Origin: Mycoplasmoidaceae bacterium | GTDB taxonomy: Bacteria > Bacillota_I > Bacilli_A > Mycoplasmatales > Mycoplasmoidaceae | DNA: 64,000 bases | Assembly: GCA_024427105.1 (NCBI GenBank) | Contig: JAKSVR010000001.1 | Coordinates: 1-64,000, forward strand | Direction: 5' to 3' | Shown: positions 22,161-32,638 of the stretch, piece after piece | How the letters are laid out: the number at the start of each line of letters is the position of its first letter | Position numbering within the stretch: the first letter of the stretch is position 1 | Translations under genes and position numbers: made by a program | Notes under the pieces: model-generated | Told to the model about the DNA's origin: nothing | The model's input: the letters and a program-made list of their open reading frames with translations, nothing else | Databases searched by the model: none

Positions 22161-23430
22161 ATTAGATACAAAATATGTTAACAGTATAACAAGAAATGAA
22201 ATAATTAAAAAATACCAATCAGAGATTAATAAAATTGTGGATGGAGTTAAAGCAAAAACAGCTTTAGGTTCACAAGATAGAACTGGTTGAATTAATTATT
22301 GAATTGATAACGATAATAAAGAACTTAACCTAATGGTTAAGAAAGCTAAACAATGACAACAAATGGGTATTAAAGATGTTGTTGTTATTGGTATTGGTGG
22401 TAGCTATTTAGGAGTTAAAGCCGGAGTTCAGCTACTTTCTACTTTATCAGATAAGAAGAAGATGCATGTTCATTGATTACATAATATGAACCAAAATTAT
22501 TTACTACGAATATTAAAGAAATTAGACAATAAGAAATTTGGAATTATTGTTAATTCTAAATCCGGAACAACTCTTGAACCAGCAATTGCTTTTAATCTAT
22601 TTAGAAATAAATTAATAGCTAATACAAATAAAGCAAATGATTTAATTGTTGCTGTAACTGACCGACAAAAAGGAACATTACATGATTTAGCAGTTAAAAA
22701 TAATTGAACTAGATTTATTATTCCTGACAATGTTGGTGGTCGATTCTCAGCATTAACACCAGTTGGTATGTACTTGTTTGTCTTATTAGGTTATGACTAT
22801 AAAAAGATTATTCAAGGTGCAAAAGATGCAACCAAGAACTTATTTAATAAGAATTTAAAGACTAATGATGCATTTATGTATGCATGTTACCGTCACTACT
22901 TTAAAACCGTTAAACACAAACATGTTGAAAACTTCAATGTATATGATCCAGCATTGCAAACAGTTTGTGAAGTATTTAAACAATTATTTGCTGAATCAGA
23001 AGGTAAAGCTCATAAAGCTTTATATCCCGGCACATGTATATTTACAAGCGACCTACATGCTTTAGGACAATATTTACAAGAAGGTACAAGAAACTTCTTT
23101 GAAACAACATTGTATGTTAAACAACCAGTATTAGATATGACATTAAAGATTAAGAATAATGATGATAACTTAATGTTCTTAAACAATGTTAAATTAAGTT
23201 ATGTCAACAAAGTTGCTTTTGAATCAACTGTTAAAGCGCACACCATTGAAGGTAAAGTTGACAACCTAATTCTTTATGTTGATAAGATTGATGGTTATCA
23301 TTATGGTTATCTATACACTTTCTTCTGTTATGCAGCAATGGCTAGTGCCTACTTACTAGGTGTTAATCCATTTGATCAACCCGGTGTGGAAGTATATAAG
23401 AAGAGAATCTTCAATGTATTAAAAAAATAG
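22153..23430 (+). CDS. pgi: Glucose-6-phosphate isomerase
   Basis: 425 residues, the short bacterial form. Recognisable blocks: IGIGGSYLG (phosphosugar-binding), VNSKSGTTLEP (SGTTLE motif), VGGRFSALTPVG, the catalytic-region HALGQYLQEG, and the C-terminal KPGVE-like QPGVEVYKKR. It converts glucose-6-phosphate to fructose-6-phosphate in the cytoplasm. ATG overlaps the preceding lipoprotein gene; AGGAGAT lies 7 bases upstream, so it is well translated. tpiA faces it across a shared terminator. Confidence 0.95.
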
Positions 23431-23447
23431 GCATTAGCCTATTTTTT
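23421..23447. terminator. Bidirectional terminator between pgi and tpiA
   Basis: AAAATAGGC, loop ATTA, GCCTATTTT with A run on one side and T run on the other; it overlaps the stop codons of both convergent genes. Confidence 0.88.
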
Positions 23448-24348
23448 ATTTCATGTTGATAAGAGAATTGATGTGGATATATTCTGGAGTCAAACAAATA
23501 ATTTCATAGAATTGGTTTGCTTTTAAACTTGCTCCACCAATTAACACACCATCAACATCATGAATGCTTAAAATGTCTTTAGAGTTTTCTGGTTTAACTG
23601 CTCCACCATAAAGAACATGAACTTCTTTCGCAGTTGCTTCATCAAATAATTCTTTAACAGAATCTCTAATGTATTTAGACATTTCAATGATTCAATCATT
23701 GCTTGCAACTTTTTGACCAATTGCTCATATTGGTTCATAAGCAATAATAACTTGTCTAACCTCTTCAGGTGATAATTCCTTTAAACAATTCATTAATTGA
23801 AGCATGACAACACTTTTAGATTTCTTTGCTGCATATTGTTTGTCATCTTCTCCAATACATAAGATTGGTCGCATTCCATTCTTTAATAATGTTCTAATCG
23901 TATCACGACAATTTGTATCAGATACATTTAGATACTTTCTTGTTTCAGAATGTCCAACAATTGCATAGTTAACATTGTATTCATGAACTTGATCATAAGA
24001 TACTTGACCAGTATATGCTCCGCTTAAGTGCGGACTAACATGTTGAGCTACTATTGAAACTCTATTATTGAATAATCCCTTAGCTGGTAATAAACCAACT
24101 AGAGTTGGTGCAATACCAATAATAAAGTTAAGTTTCTTTAGAACTTTGTCTTTTTTTAGTAAACCATTAAATTCGTTAGCAAAGCTTTTGATATCATTGA
24201 ATTTCTTATTAGTTTTTCAGTTGCCAATAATAACTTTGTTGTTGCGTTTTTCTAAGTATTCTTTAATTAATTTATTGGTAACAACTTTTTTGCTGATTCT
24301 AGCTTTAAAAAGACCTGGCTTTTTGATTGTATTTTTTGTTTCTTCCAT
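23446..24348 (-). CDS. tpiA: Triosephosphate isomerase
   Basis: 300 residues. Catalytic residues are all present: Lys in GNWKTNKK, His in VGHSETRKY and Glu in YEPIWAIG; the phosphate loop is VLYGGAVKPEN and the C-terminal VDGVLIGGASL. It interconverts dihydroxyacetone phosphate and glyceraldehyde-3-phosphate. It is about 45 residues longer than usual because of a basic N-terminal extension (starting MEETKNTIKKPGLFKARI). No internal ATG offers a clean shorter start at the family position, so the extension seems real. A TATAAT box lies 9 bases before the ATG. Confidence 0.93.
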
Positions 24349-24396
24349 AATTTAATCATTATATAATAATGATTTGATTGAGTAGGGAAAATATCA

Positions 24397-24639
24397 ATGA
24401 GTGGAGAATCAATAGCCTTTCTAATATCCGGTATTGTCTGTGCCCTAGGTTTAGTTGGCGCAATTCTTGGTTATGGATGAAGAAGACAACACCCATACAC
24501 TTTAGGTGATTTGGAACGATCCAATTGATTTACAAGATGAATTAGATCTAACTTCAATTTATTTATGTGGTTAATAATATTAATCATATTATTGATGACT
24601 ATTACATTCTTTGTAATGTTCTCTGCCTCGTTAAAATAG
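24397..24639 (+). CDS. Small two-helix membrane protein
   Basis: 80 residues. Two hydrophobic segments (AFLISGIVCALGLVGAILGY, residues 7-26, and LFMWLIILIILLMTITFFVM, residues 54-73) flank a short basic, Trp-rich loop. No known family. It is 8 bases upstream of crr and in the same direction, so it is probably in the crr operon. Divergent from tpiA with only 48 bases between the start codons. Confidence 0.65.
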
Positions 24640-24647
24640 GAGATTAT

Positions 24648-25121
24648 ATGATCAAGATTTTATGTCCAGTTGATGGTGAAGTAATAATTAGTAAAAAGAT
24701 TCCTGATGGAACTTTTAGTCAAAACTTAATGGGACCAACTTTGGGAGTTGTTCCCCAAAGCAAAAAATTTGTTGCGCCAATTGCTGGTGAAGTTGTAATT
24801 ATGAATGGTCATGCTTTTGGAATTAAAGGTGAAAATGGCGTCCAAGTTTTAGTTCATATCGGCATTGATACTGTTAAGATTGAAGAAAAACAAAAAGCTA
24901 AAATCTTTAAACATAAAGTTAAACAAGGTGATAAGGTTAAAGCTGGTCAATTGATGGTGGAAGTTGACTTAGACGGCATTAAGAAATGTGGTTATAGTAT
25001 TATTACTCCAATATGTGTTATTGGTGATTCTGTAGAGAATAAAGATGTTACATATGAATGGCTAGGTGATGCAACAACTTCTGATGTAATCTTTAAAGTT
25101 AATGATTATGAAAAAATATAG
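24648..25121 (+). CDS. crr: PTS glucose-type EIIA component
   Basis: 157 residues, typical of free EIIA-Glc. The phosphorylated histidine lies in VLVHIGIDTV and the partner histidine in GHAFGIKGENG; the fold starts with the usual PVDGEVI and VAPIAGEVV blocks. It passes phosphate from HPr to a IIB domain. The ptsG protein on the facing strand has IIC and IIB but no IIA, so this protein is its likely donor. Start: ATG with TAGGAGAT upstream. The C-terminal tail of 25 residues after the domain is acidic. Confidence 0.92.
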   Translation: MIKILCPVDGEVIISKKIPDGTFSQNLMGPTLGVVPQSKKFVAPIAGEVVIMNGHAFGIKGENGVQVLVHIGIDTVKIEEKQKAKIFKHKVKQGDKVKAGQLMVEVDLDGIKKCGYSIITPICVIGDSVENKDVTYEWLGDATTSDVIFKVNDYEKI

Positions 25122-25139
25122 GATTACCTATATTTTTTT
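25111..25139. terminator. Bidirectional terminator between crr and ptsG
   Basis: AAAATATAGG, loop ATTA, CCTATATTTT with A and T runs on either side; it overlaps the crr stop codon and ends at the ptsG stop. Confidence 0.88.
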
Positions 25140-25140
25140 A

Positions 25141-27093
25141 TTACATTTTTGGAAGTATTTCGTTAATTTGATTTTTAAGAATATCTGCTTTTGTGCCAAA
25201 GACTGAATAGACTGCAGTGTCTGATATTTTTAATACACCTTTAGCACCCAAGTTTTTCAATCTTTCAGAATCCACTTTATTAGCTGACTTCACTTCAACT
25301 CTTAATTTAGTAATACAAGCATCAACATTGGTAATGTTTGCCTTACCACCATAAGCTTCAATTACCTCACAAGCTAATTTTTGATTAGCATTCATTTTTG
25401 AAGTGTCAATGCCAGCGACTTGAACAGCAGGGTTTGCCACTCCAGTGTTTTTGTTTAGATAATCTGCTTTACGGAATAATTTGTTTTCTGAACCTTCTCG
25501 TCCAGGTGTTTTAATATCAAATTTAGTTACAACAATTCAGAAAGTGAAGAAGTAAACGGGTATTAAAGCACTACCGATTAATGGAATTAATCAACATTTA
25601 GATCCACCGCCAATTGCATCTGGCAAAACAGCATATATGCAGTAATCAATAATACCAGCTGAGAATGATTGACCACAGTGAGCACCAAAGATATTTAATA
25701 ATCAGAATGATATTGCAGCACAACCACAGTGAAGACCAAAGTATAAAGCCGGTGCTAGGAATAAGAAAGTAAAGTCAATTGGTTCAGTAATTCCAGTTAA
25801 GAAAGCAGTTAAAGCTGATCCAATAACAGTTGACATTGCAACCTTACGGCCATTACCTTTTGGTGCAGCCATTACCATACCAGCGGCAGCAGCAGGTAAA
25901 CCAAACATCATAACTGGGAATCTACCTTGCATATATTGTCCAGGGTTAACACCAGGGAATGAATTAGCAATATTTGCAAAGGTTAATTTAACAGTGCCTC
26001 CACCTTCAAGAGCAACAACCTTACCAACTAAACCATTAATGAAAGCTCAGCAGTTTTGATCACCAACAATAGAATCTATTTCAGCATAAGCTGAACCAGC
26101 AAATTCTCTTCAAGTAACTGCTTTACCATCAACTAAAACTTGAACACCATTGATAGTCATACTATTACTAATAAGCATTTGACCACCAGCAGATGTTTGT
26201 CATAGTGGCATATAGAATGCATGGTGTAGACCAGTTGGAACTAATGCTCGATCAACATAACCAAAGATTAAAGAGTTTATTCCAAATGGTAATGTTCCAG
26301 CAAATACACCAAATTTATACAAAGCCAAACCAAATATTGGCCATATGATACAGAAGATTAAAGAAATACCTAATGATGTGACAAAGGTAATAATTGGAAT
26401 AAACCTTACACCACTAAAGAATCCTAAGATTTGTGGTAATTGAATATTCTTAAAGCGGTTATATAAGAAAGCAGTAAAGGCTCCAATGGTTATACCACCA
26501 AATACCGAGGTCTGGAACGATTGGATACCAATATTGTTCGTGACAATTGCATTAAAGATCTCTTTCGAGAAGACTTTAGCATTATCAGTAAAGTGATAGA
26601 ACAAGATATTGATGCTACCATCAGCATTTTTCATAATTAATGCTGATTGTAGAGCACAGAATGCTACTCATCCTACAAAGGCGGCTAATCCCGCCACACC
26701 TTTATCATTAGCAAACGTTATGGCAATCGCGACGCAGAATAGCAAAGCTAAGTTACCAAAGATTGCATCTCCAGGAACTTTTAAGATTCTTCCAAATATT
26801 TCAAGTCATTCAATACCATGGTTTTGTGCTTGGGTTACCATTGCACTACCAATACCTAAAAATAATCCGGCAATTGGTAACATTGCAATTGGAAGCATTA
26901 AACCACGAGATAATTTACCAATAATATCTTTGGCTTTACCAGACTTTTTCCCACTAGTATATTCTTCAGGGGTTCTAGCACCAAATTTCTTTATTGTACG
27001 GTTAGAAATACTACTATGATTATTGATGGGTCGTAGTGTGTATTCGTTACGGTAGTCATTAATGGTTTTAAACTGTGTTTGTAATTGAACCAT
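25141..27093 (-). CDS. ptsG: PTS glucose/N-acetylglucosamine-type EIICB permease
   Basis: 650 residues. A hydrophilic N-terminus of about 60 residues comes before the IIC membrane domain (about 10 helices, residues 60-550). That domain has the substrate-site block LTGITEPIDFTFLFLAP and the earlier PTGLHHAFYMP, both typical of the glucose/GlcNAc family. A IIB domain follows at the C-terminus with the phosphorylated cysteine in VDACITKLRV. There is no IIA domain. It imports and phosphorylates glucose or GlcNAc. Nearby nagA and nagB make GlcNAc a reasonable substrate, but glucose cannot be excluded. Confidence 0.9.
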
Positions 27094-27144
27094 ATATTCT
27101 ATATATGATTGTATAAAAATAAAAATAAAAAAGATAATAAATTT

Positions 27145-29373
27145 CTAAACAGTTTTTAAAGTTGTTTTATCGTTTTTATGTGCTTTATATTCTTTACGAT
27201 ATTTTTTACTAAATACATATAAAGCAGCATGTTGAATGTGTTTAGTTGGAATACCTTTTCATTTTCCAAGTAATGCTTCACGTGGATCAACATCTTTTCT
27301 GACTAAGGCAATAACAAATGTTGCTCAAGCTACACCAACAGCAACTCCTAATAATGCTTTTCAACAATCTTGAGCCATGATAAAGTAGGAAATTGTTCCA
27401 CCTTCAGGACAAATTGCTACACCATTAAATACTCAACTCATTAATCCAGCAATACCTGCACCGGATATAAAACCAGTTCACATAATTGGTTGTTTAGCAA
27501 CAAATGGTATTGCACCTTCGGTGATACCGGTGATTCCTAAAACTAAGTTAGTTGGACCAGCACCACGGTCTTCCTTAGTATATTTTTGTGGGAATAATAA
27601 GACAGTTAAAGCAATTGAGAATGGTGGAATTAATGATCCAGCAATATTACTTGCCATAATGTGTTGGGCAATGATTGAATGGTTGCTTTGTTGCATGTAA
27701 CCAATTGTAAATAGGTGTGCAGCTTTTGATATTGGACCACCCATATCAATTGATGTTAAAGCACCAACTAGGATGCAAACTAACCATAATTGTCCAATAT
27801 TGTTCAACCCTTCTAGTCCTTTAGAAATACCATATGAAATAAATGAGAATGGCGCATTCATGACTAACATGAATACAGCAACAGTAAATGTTGATGCCAC
27901 TGACATTAAGAATAAATCTCTTACTGCATGTAGTGTTTTAGGTAATCTTTCAAATAGTTTACGATATCCCAAAACACAATATCCAGCAGCAAAACCACCA
28001 CATAATCCACCAAAGAATCCAGGAGCTGAATCTACCGCTAATTGTGCAAAGTATGGTAAATGTGGTACACCATCTATTACTTGGATACCATTTTTACCAA
28101 CATCAATGAATCACATTAAGTTAAAGCCAACACTAACCGATTGTGCACCAGTTTCTTGACTTCAGCCAGCCCACATAACAATTGTGGTTGCTGCCATTCC
28201 TGCAAAGAAACCTGATACGATTCCCTGCTTACCGGCAATTGAATAGGAAATAAATCCAGCTAAGGCTGGAACCATTAAAGCAATAACTAAATTATTTCCT
28301 AGCATATGGAAAATCATTGCTGCTAGGTTTCTTTGACCAAACAATGGGTCAGTATTAGCAACACCCATTGCTCCATCAATAATAAATGAAATTGCTAATA
28401 AGATACCACCAGCAACAATAAATGGTAACATGTGGCTAATACCACTTAATAAATGACGGTAGATTCGTTGCCATGGTGTTAAACGATCACCAAATGTAGA
28501 GATCTTTCGCATTTTAGTTTTAGTACTATTAAGTATTGATGTATAGGTTGGTACATCTTTTTCTAATGAACGTTTAATTAAACCTTTAGAGTCCTTAATT
28601 GCTCTAGATGTACTAACCGAAATTAGTTTCTTTCCATTAAAACGTTCCATTTGAACAGCAATATCAGCAGCGACAATAACTGTCTCTGCATGTTCAATAT
28701 CTTCATCAGTTAATAGATTCTTTGGATTAGCACCTTGAGTTTCAACTTTAATTGAAATACCTAATTCTTTAGCAGCTTTTTCTAAAGCCTCTTGAGCCAT
28801 ATAAGTATGAGCCACACCAGTAGGACAAGCTGTTACTGCAACAATTCTTGCATGTTTCTTAGTATGTTCTTGAGTTTTAGCAGCAACTTCTTTTTGTGCT
28901 TGTTCTTCAATAATTCTTTTATCTTCAAATTTATCGATAATTGATAAGAATTCTTTTTTATCTTTAGCTTTTATTAATTCATCCTTAAAATCAGGATGCA
29001 TTAGCATTGATGATAATCTTGCTAAAACATCAAGGTGAACATTATCTTTATTATCTGGAGCAGCAATTAAAAATAATAACTGTACTGGTTGACCATCTAA
29101 TGATTCAAATTCAACACCATCTTTAATTACCATTGCTGCAAGGTGTGGTTTTTTAACAATAGCTGATTTAAAATGAGGAATAGCTATTCCTTCTCCCACA
29201 CCGGTTGATGATTCTTTTTCACGTTTGAAAACACCTTCAATAAATGCTGGTATGTTTTCTATTGCACCAGATTTAGCCATTAATCCAACAGCTTGATTAA
29301 TAGCATCTTCTTTGTTTTTACATATCGCACTTAATTCGATAGTTTTTTCACTAAGAAGTGATGTTATTTTCAT
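27145..29373 (-). CDS. fruA: PTS fructose-type EIIABC
   Basis: 742 residues in the order IIA-IIB-IIC. IIA: phospho-histidine in GEGIAIPHFKSA, residues 1-150. IIB: active cysteine in AVTACPTGVAHTYMAQEA, about residues 175-285. IIC: membrane domain from about residue 310 to 690, starting HLLSGISHMLPFIVAGG and including ITGITEGAIPF. It takes up fructose (or mannose-type sugars) as phosphate esters. No fruK or regulator gene adjoins it. It is divergent from nagB with only 29 bases between start codons. A TATAAT at 29382-29387 sits 8 bases before the ATG, so the mRNA is probably leaderless. Confidence 0.92.
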
Positions 29374-29381
29374 ATTGAATT

Positions 29382-29396
29382 ATTATAAAATATAAT
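29382..29396. promoter_or_regulatory. Back-to-back leaderless promoters of fruA and nagB
   Basis: Two TATAAT boxes, one per strand: 29382-29387 (- strand, fruA) and 29391-29396 (+ strand, nagB). They lie inside the 29-base gap between the two start codons, so RNA polymerase could not occupy both sites at once. Confidence 0.65.
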
Positions 29397-29402
29397 AATT
29401 AA

Positions 29403-30110
29403 ATGCAAATTAAAATTTTATCAAAAGATGAGATCTACCAAGATATCAATAACCGTATTGTTAAGTTAGTTAAAGACAAACCCAATGCAGTTTTAGGTTT
29501 TGCAACTGGTCAAAGTCCAGTTGGTGTTTATCAATTACTAGTTGATAGTTTCAACAAGAAATTAATTTCATTTAAAGATGTTACATCTTTTAATCTAGAT
29601 GAATATTATCCAATTGAAGATTCTAATCCTCAAGGTTTTAGATATTTAATGAATCATAATTTATTCAATAATGTTGATATTGATAAATCAAGAACAAATT
29701 TTCCATCAATTGATAATTATCAACAATATGATCAATTAATTGCAAATGCCGGTGGAATTGATTTCCAAATTTTAGGTATTGGTAGCAATGGCCACATTGC
29801 TTTTAATGAACCAGGTACAAGTTTTGATAGTTTAACACATCTTGTTAAACTTGCTGATTCAACAATTAAAGATAATTCACGTTTCTTTAGTGATATTAGC
29901 AAAGTTCCTACCCAAGCAATTACAATGGGACTTAAAACAATTATGCAAACAAAAGAAATTGTTTTAATAGCTACTGGAAAAAACAAAGCTCCAGTAATTA
30001 AACAATTAATTGAAAATGCAGCAAGCATTAATGTGCCAGCTTCAGTTTTAAAAACTCATCCAAATGTTACAATTTATCTTGATGCGGATGCTGCTAGTTT
30101 ATTATGTTAA
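29403..30110 (+). CDS. nagB: Glucosamine-6-phosphate deaminase
   Basis: 235 residues. Family blocks: LGFATGQSPVGVYQLL (phosphate-binding), SFNLDEYYPI (catalytic Asp), ILGIGSNGHIAFNEPG (catalytic His), and IATGKNKAPVIKQL. It turns glucosamine-6-phosphate into fructose-6-phosphate and ammonia. TATAAT 6 bases before the ATG and no ribosome-binding site indicate a leaderless mRNA. The stop overlaps the nagA start by 7 bases, so both are made together. Confidence 0.94.
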   Translation: MQIKILSKDEIYQDINNRIVKLVKDKPNAVLGFATGQSPVGVYQLLVDSFNKKLISFKDVTSFNLDEYYPIEDSNPQGFRYLMNHNLFNNVDIDKSRTNFPSIDNYQQYDQLIANAGGIDFQILGIGSNGHIAFNEPGTSFDSLTHLVKLADSTIKDNSRFFSDISKVPTQAITMGLKTIMQTKEIVLIATGKNKAPVIKQLIENAASINVPASVLKTHPNVTIYLDADAASLLC

Positions 30111-31222
30111 GTTTTAAAAATGCAAATGTTTACCTAAATAACCAAAAAATAGTTAAAAGTAATTTAACTATTAAAGATGGTAAATTTTCTTTTACTAAAA
30201 CTAAAGATGCTAAAACTTTATCAAATAAATATGTTATCGTTCCAGGTTTTATTGAACAACACATTCACGGTGCAAACGGCAGTGATGTCATGGATGGAAA
30301 TGAAAAAGCTTTAAGCAACATTGCTAAATCATTACCTCGTGATGGCATAACAAGTTGATGTCCAACAACAATGACTATGTCTAAAAATGACATTATCAAA
30401 GCTTTAAAAGCTATTGCTAATAAAAAGCATTTAGATAATGAAGCAAAAATCATTGGAGTTAATTTAGAAGGGCCATTTATTTCCAAAGAGAAGAAAGGCG
30501 CACAAGATGAAAATTTCATCTTGTCTCCTAATTCATCATTATTTGCTACATTTAATAAGGCTGCTAAAAACAAAATTAAAATAACAACTATTCAAATAGA
30601 AAATTGTCCTGTTAACTTTATTAAATATTTAAAGAAAAATAATATTGTTGCATCAGTTGGTCATTCAATGGCTAATGGTATTGATTTAATTAAAGCTCAT
30701 AAAGCAGGTTTATCTTGTGTTACTCACACATATAATGCAATGCAAAAAGTAGTTGATAAAAATATTGGAATTATTGGACAACTATTATTGCATAAAGATA
30801 TGTATGCTGAATTAATATTAGATCTAAAGCATGTTTCAAAACAACAAGCTTTAGTGTTAAAAAATCATAAGAATTTAATTCTTATTACTGATTCTAATGA
30901 AGCTAAATATATGCCAGATGGCAAATACCATTTAGGAAATAATGAGATCTATGTTAAAAATGGTATATCAACAACTAAAACTGGACAATTATCAGGATCA
31001 GTTTTAACTATTCCTCAAGCATTAAAAAATGCTAGAAAAGTATTTAATTATTCATTTACTAGATGTATCGATTTAGTTTGTAAACATCCAGCTAATAATC
31101 TTAAATTAAAAAACTGCGGAATTATTAAAAATGGTAATCCTGCTGACTTTGTTATTATTGATAAAAACTTTAATATTTACCAGACATACATTAATGGAAA
31201 ATTAGTTTATTCAAAAAAATAA
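30104..31222 (+). CDS. nagA: N-acetylglucosamine-6-phosphate deacetylase
   Basis: 372 residues. Metal and catalytic motifs: EQHIHGANGSD, NLEGPFISKEKKGA (metal Glu), VGHSMAN, THTYNAMQ (where most members have THLFNAM) and a TDSNEA block in place of TDAM. It removes acetate from GlcNAc-6-phosphate, and nagB then deaminates the product. Start codon overlaps nagB. The tRNA-Gln gene follows 25 bases downstream without an obvious terminator between them. Confidence 0.92.
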
Positions 31223-31247
31223 AATAAAGGTTTATCATTAGTAGTAT

Positions 31248-31322
31248 TGGAACATAGCCAAACGGAAAGGCACAAGGTTCTGACCCTTGCATGTGTAGGT
31301 TCGAATCCTGCTGTTCCAGCCA
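31248..31322 (+). tRNA. trnQ: tRNA-Gln (anticodon CUG)
   Basis: 75 bases with encoded CCA. Acceptor arms TGGAACA/TGTTCCA pair fully, the D arm is GCC...GGC, the anticodon stem CAAGG/CCTTG has loop TTCTGAC (anticodon CTG), and the T arm is GTAGG/CCTGC with TTCGAAT. It reads CAG. Confidence 0.93.
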
Positions 31323-31331
31323 TTAAAAGAA

Positions 31332-31358
31332 AATACTAACTTTGTTAGTATTTTTTTT
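31332..31358 (+). terminator. Intrinsic terminator after tRNA-Gln
   Basis: AATACTAAC, loop TTT, GTTAGTATT, then eight T. Confidence 0.88.
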
Positions 31359-31382
31359 ATAATATGGGTGTATAGGAGAATT

Positions 31383-31649
31383 ATGACTAAGAGAAAATTA
31401 AATATTATCGCAATTGCGACAGGTTCATTAGCTGCCTTATTTACCTTTATTGGATTATTTAATATTGGAGAAAAAGGAAAATTAGCTATGGGCATTCTTG
31501 CATTATTACTAATGTTAGCCACAATCGCTTGTGTTGTTCTTTGCTTTTTAAACAAAAAAGTAAAAGTAGATGTTGATGTTGGTGTAGAACCAATTGAAAA
31601 ATCAACAGGAGAATCAGCACCTTCTGATACAACATCAGTTCTAGAATAA
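31383..31649 (+). CDS. Small membrane protein, unknown function
   Basis: 88 residues with two hydrophobic helices (IIAIATGSLAALFTFIGLF, residues 8-26, and LAMGILALLLMLATIACVVL, residues 34-53), then an acidic tail rich in Val, Asp and Glu ending in SAPSDTTSVLE. Start: ATG with TAGGAGAAT upstream; an in-frame GTG 15 bases earlier lies inside that ribosome site and is not used. No family recognised. A perfect hairpin terminator follows. Confidence 0.65.
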   Translation: MTKRKLNIIAIATGSLAALFTFIGLFNIGEKGKLAMGILALLLMLATIACVVLCFLNKKVKVDVDVGVEPIEKSTGESAPSDTTSVLE

Positions 31650-31650
31650 T

Positions 31651-31675
31651 AAAAAGAGGTTCTACCTCTTTTTTT
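31651..31675 (+). terminator. Intrinsic terminator after the small membrane protein gene
   Basis: AAAGAGGT, loop TCT, ACCTCTTT followed by T run. Confidence 0.85.
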
Positions 31676-31677
31676 GA

Positions 31678-31710
31678 TAAAAAAATGAAGGATTGCTCCT
31701 TCAATTTTTT
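31678..31710 (-). terminator. Intrinsic terminator of the SWIB gene
   Basis: Read on the - strand: TTGAAGGA, loop GCAA, TCCTTCA followed by a T run, 16 bases after the SWIB stop codon. Confidence 0.75.
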
Positions 31711-31725
31711 TGTATAGAAATTTAA

Positions 31726-31974
31726 TTACTTAAGATGTTTGCTCATAAGCTTAGCAAGTTCAAACATAGTAACTTTTTTCTTGCCGCCGAAGATTAGACC
31801 AAGCTTATCATCTGCATTGATCATTCTTTTGTTCTTCTTGTCTTGAAGTTTGTGAGCCTTAATGTAAGCTCAAACTTTCTTAACAGCTTGTGGTCTAGTA
31901 ATTTTACCTTTTCCAACAACAGCTTCTAAAGCAGGAGTTGGACTTAGTTTAATTTCAGTAATACTTTTTCCCAT
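31726..31974 (-). CDS. SWIB/MDM2-domain protein
   Basis: 82 residues, essentially one domain. The sequence shows the SWIB pattern: LSPTPALEAVVG, ITRPQAVKKVWAYIKAHKL, QDKKNKRMINADDKLGLIF and VTMFELAKLMSKHL. In eukaryotes this fold occurs in SWI/SNF chromatin-remodelling subunits and Mdm2; in bacteria it is best known from chlamydiae, alone or fused to topoisomerase I. The role here is unknown; a DNA- or protein-binding chromosome factor is an inference. The basic composition fits nucleic-acid contact. Start: ATG preceded by AAAGGAT. Single-gene unit with its own terminator. Confidence 0.85.
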
Positions 31975-32090
31975 AATAATTAATTATTTTTTATCCTTTA
32001 CCCATATATTATACACTTTTGCGATATAGAGAGCAAATGTTTATATCATACGATTTTTACCTAATAAATAGTTTTTTTGCCTAAATGAAC

Positions 32091-32115
32091 AAAAAAAAGA
32101 GGTTATCCTCTTTTA
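32091..32115 (-). terminator. Intrinsic terminator of the dCMP deaminase gene
   Basis: AAAAGAGG, loop of 4 and CCTCTTTT overlapping the stop codon, with a run of eight T on the - strand. Confidence 0.82.
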
Positions 32116-32598
32116 TTTAACGGTATGAACAATTGTTCTTCCAGTATATTTTCTAACTTTTACACCAGCCAGTCTTAATAATCGTTTACTTGCTTTTACT
32201 GGAATGGTATTAGCATATTTGTCAGATTCATAGACAACTTCTCTAATCCCGGTTTGAATGATAGCTTTAGCACATTCATTGCAGGGGAATAGGTTGACAT
32301 AAATGGTGCAACCCTTTAGGTCTCTTCCCCCTAAAGCATTAAGGATAGCATTGAATTCAGCATGGCAAACATATAAATATTTGCAATCTAATGTTCCTTC
32401 GTTTTTATTTCAAGTTAGCTTGCTTTCTGGGCAATAACGTGGCATTCCATTGTAACCAATGGAAACCACTTTATAATCTGGGCTAGCAATGCAAGCACCT
32501 ACTTGACTAGATGGGTCTTTGCTTCTTAAAGCAGACATTGAGGCAAGTCCCATAAAGAACTCATCTCAAGAAATAATATCATGTGGTTTAGTTTTCAT
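32113..32598 (-). CDS. Deoxycytidylate (dCMP) deaminase
   Basis: 161 residues of the zinc deaminase fold. Zinc ligands and catalytic Glu: [11 protein letters not shown] and [23 protein letters not shown] and [12 protein letters not shown] match ComEB/dCMP deaminases. It converts dCMP to dUMP for thymidylate supply. Two TGA tryptophans (SWDEF, LTWNK) break the reading frame if the standard code is used. A TATAAT-type box at 32607-32612 lies 8 bases before the ATG and there is no ribosome site, so the message may be leaderless. Divergent from the GxGYxYP lipoprotein gene. Confidence 0.9.
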
Positions 32599-32638
32599 AT
32601 ACATATATTATAAAAGATATTAATTTATAATTAATAAT

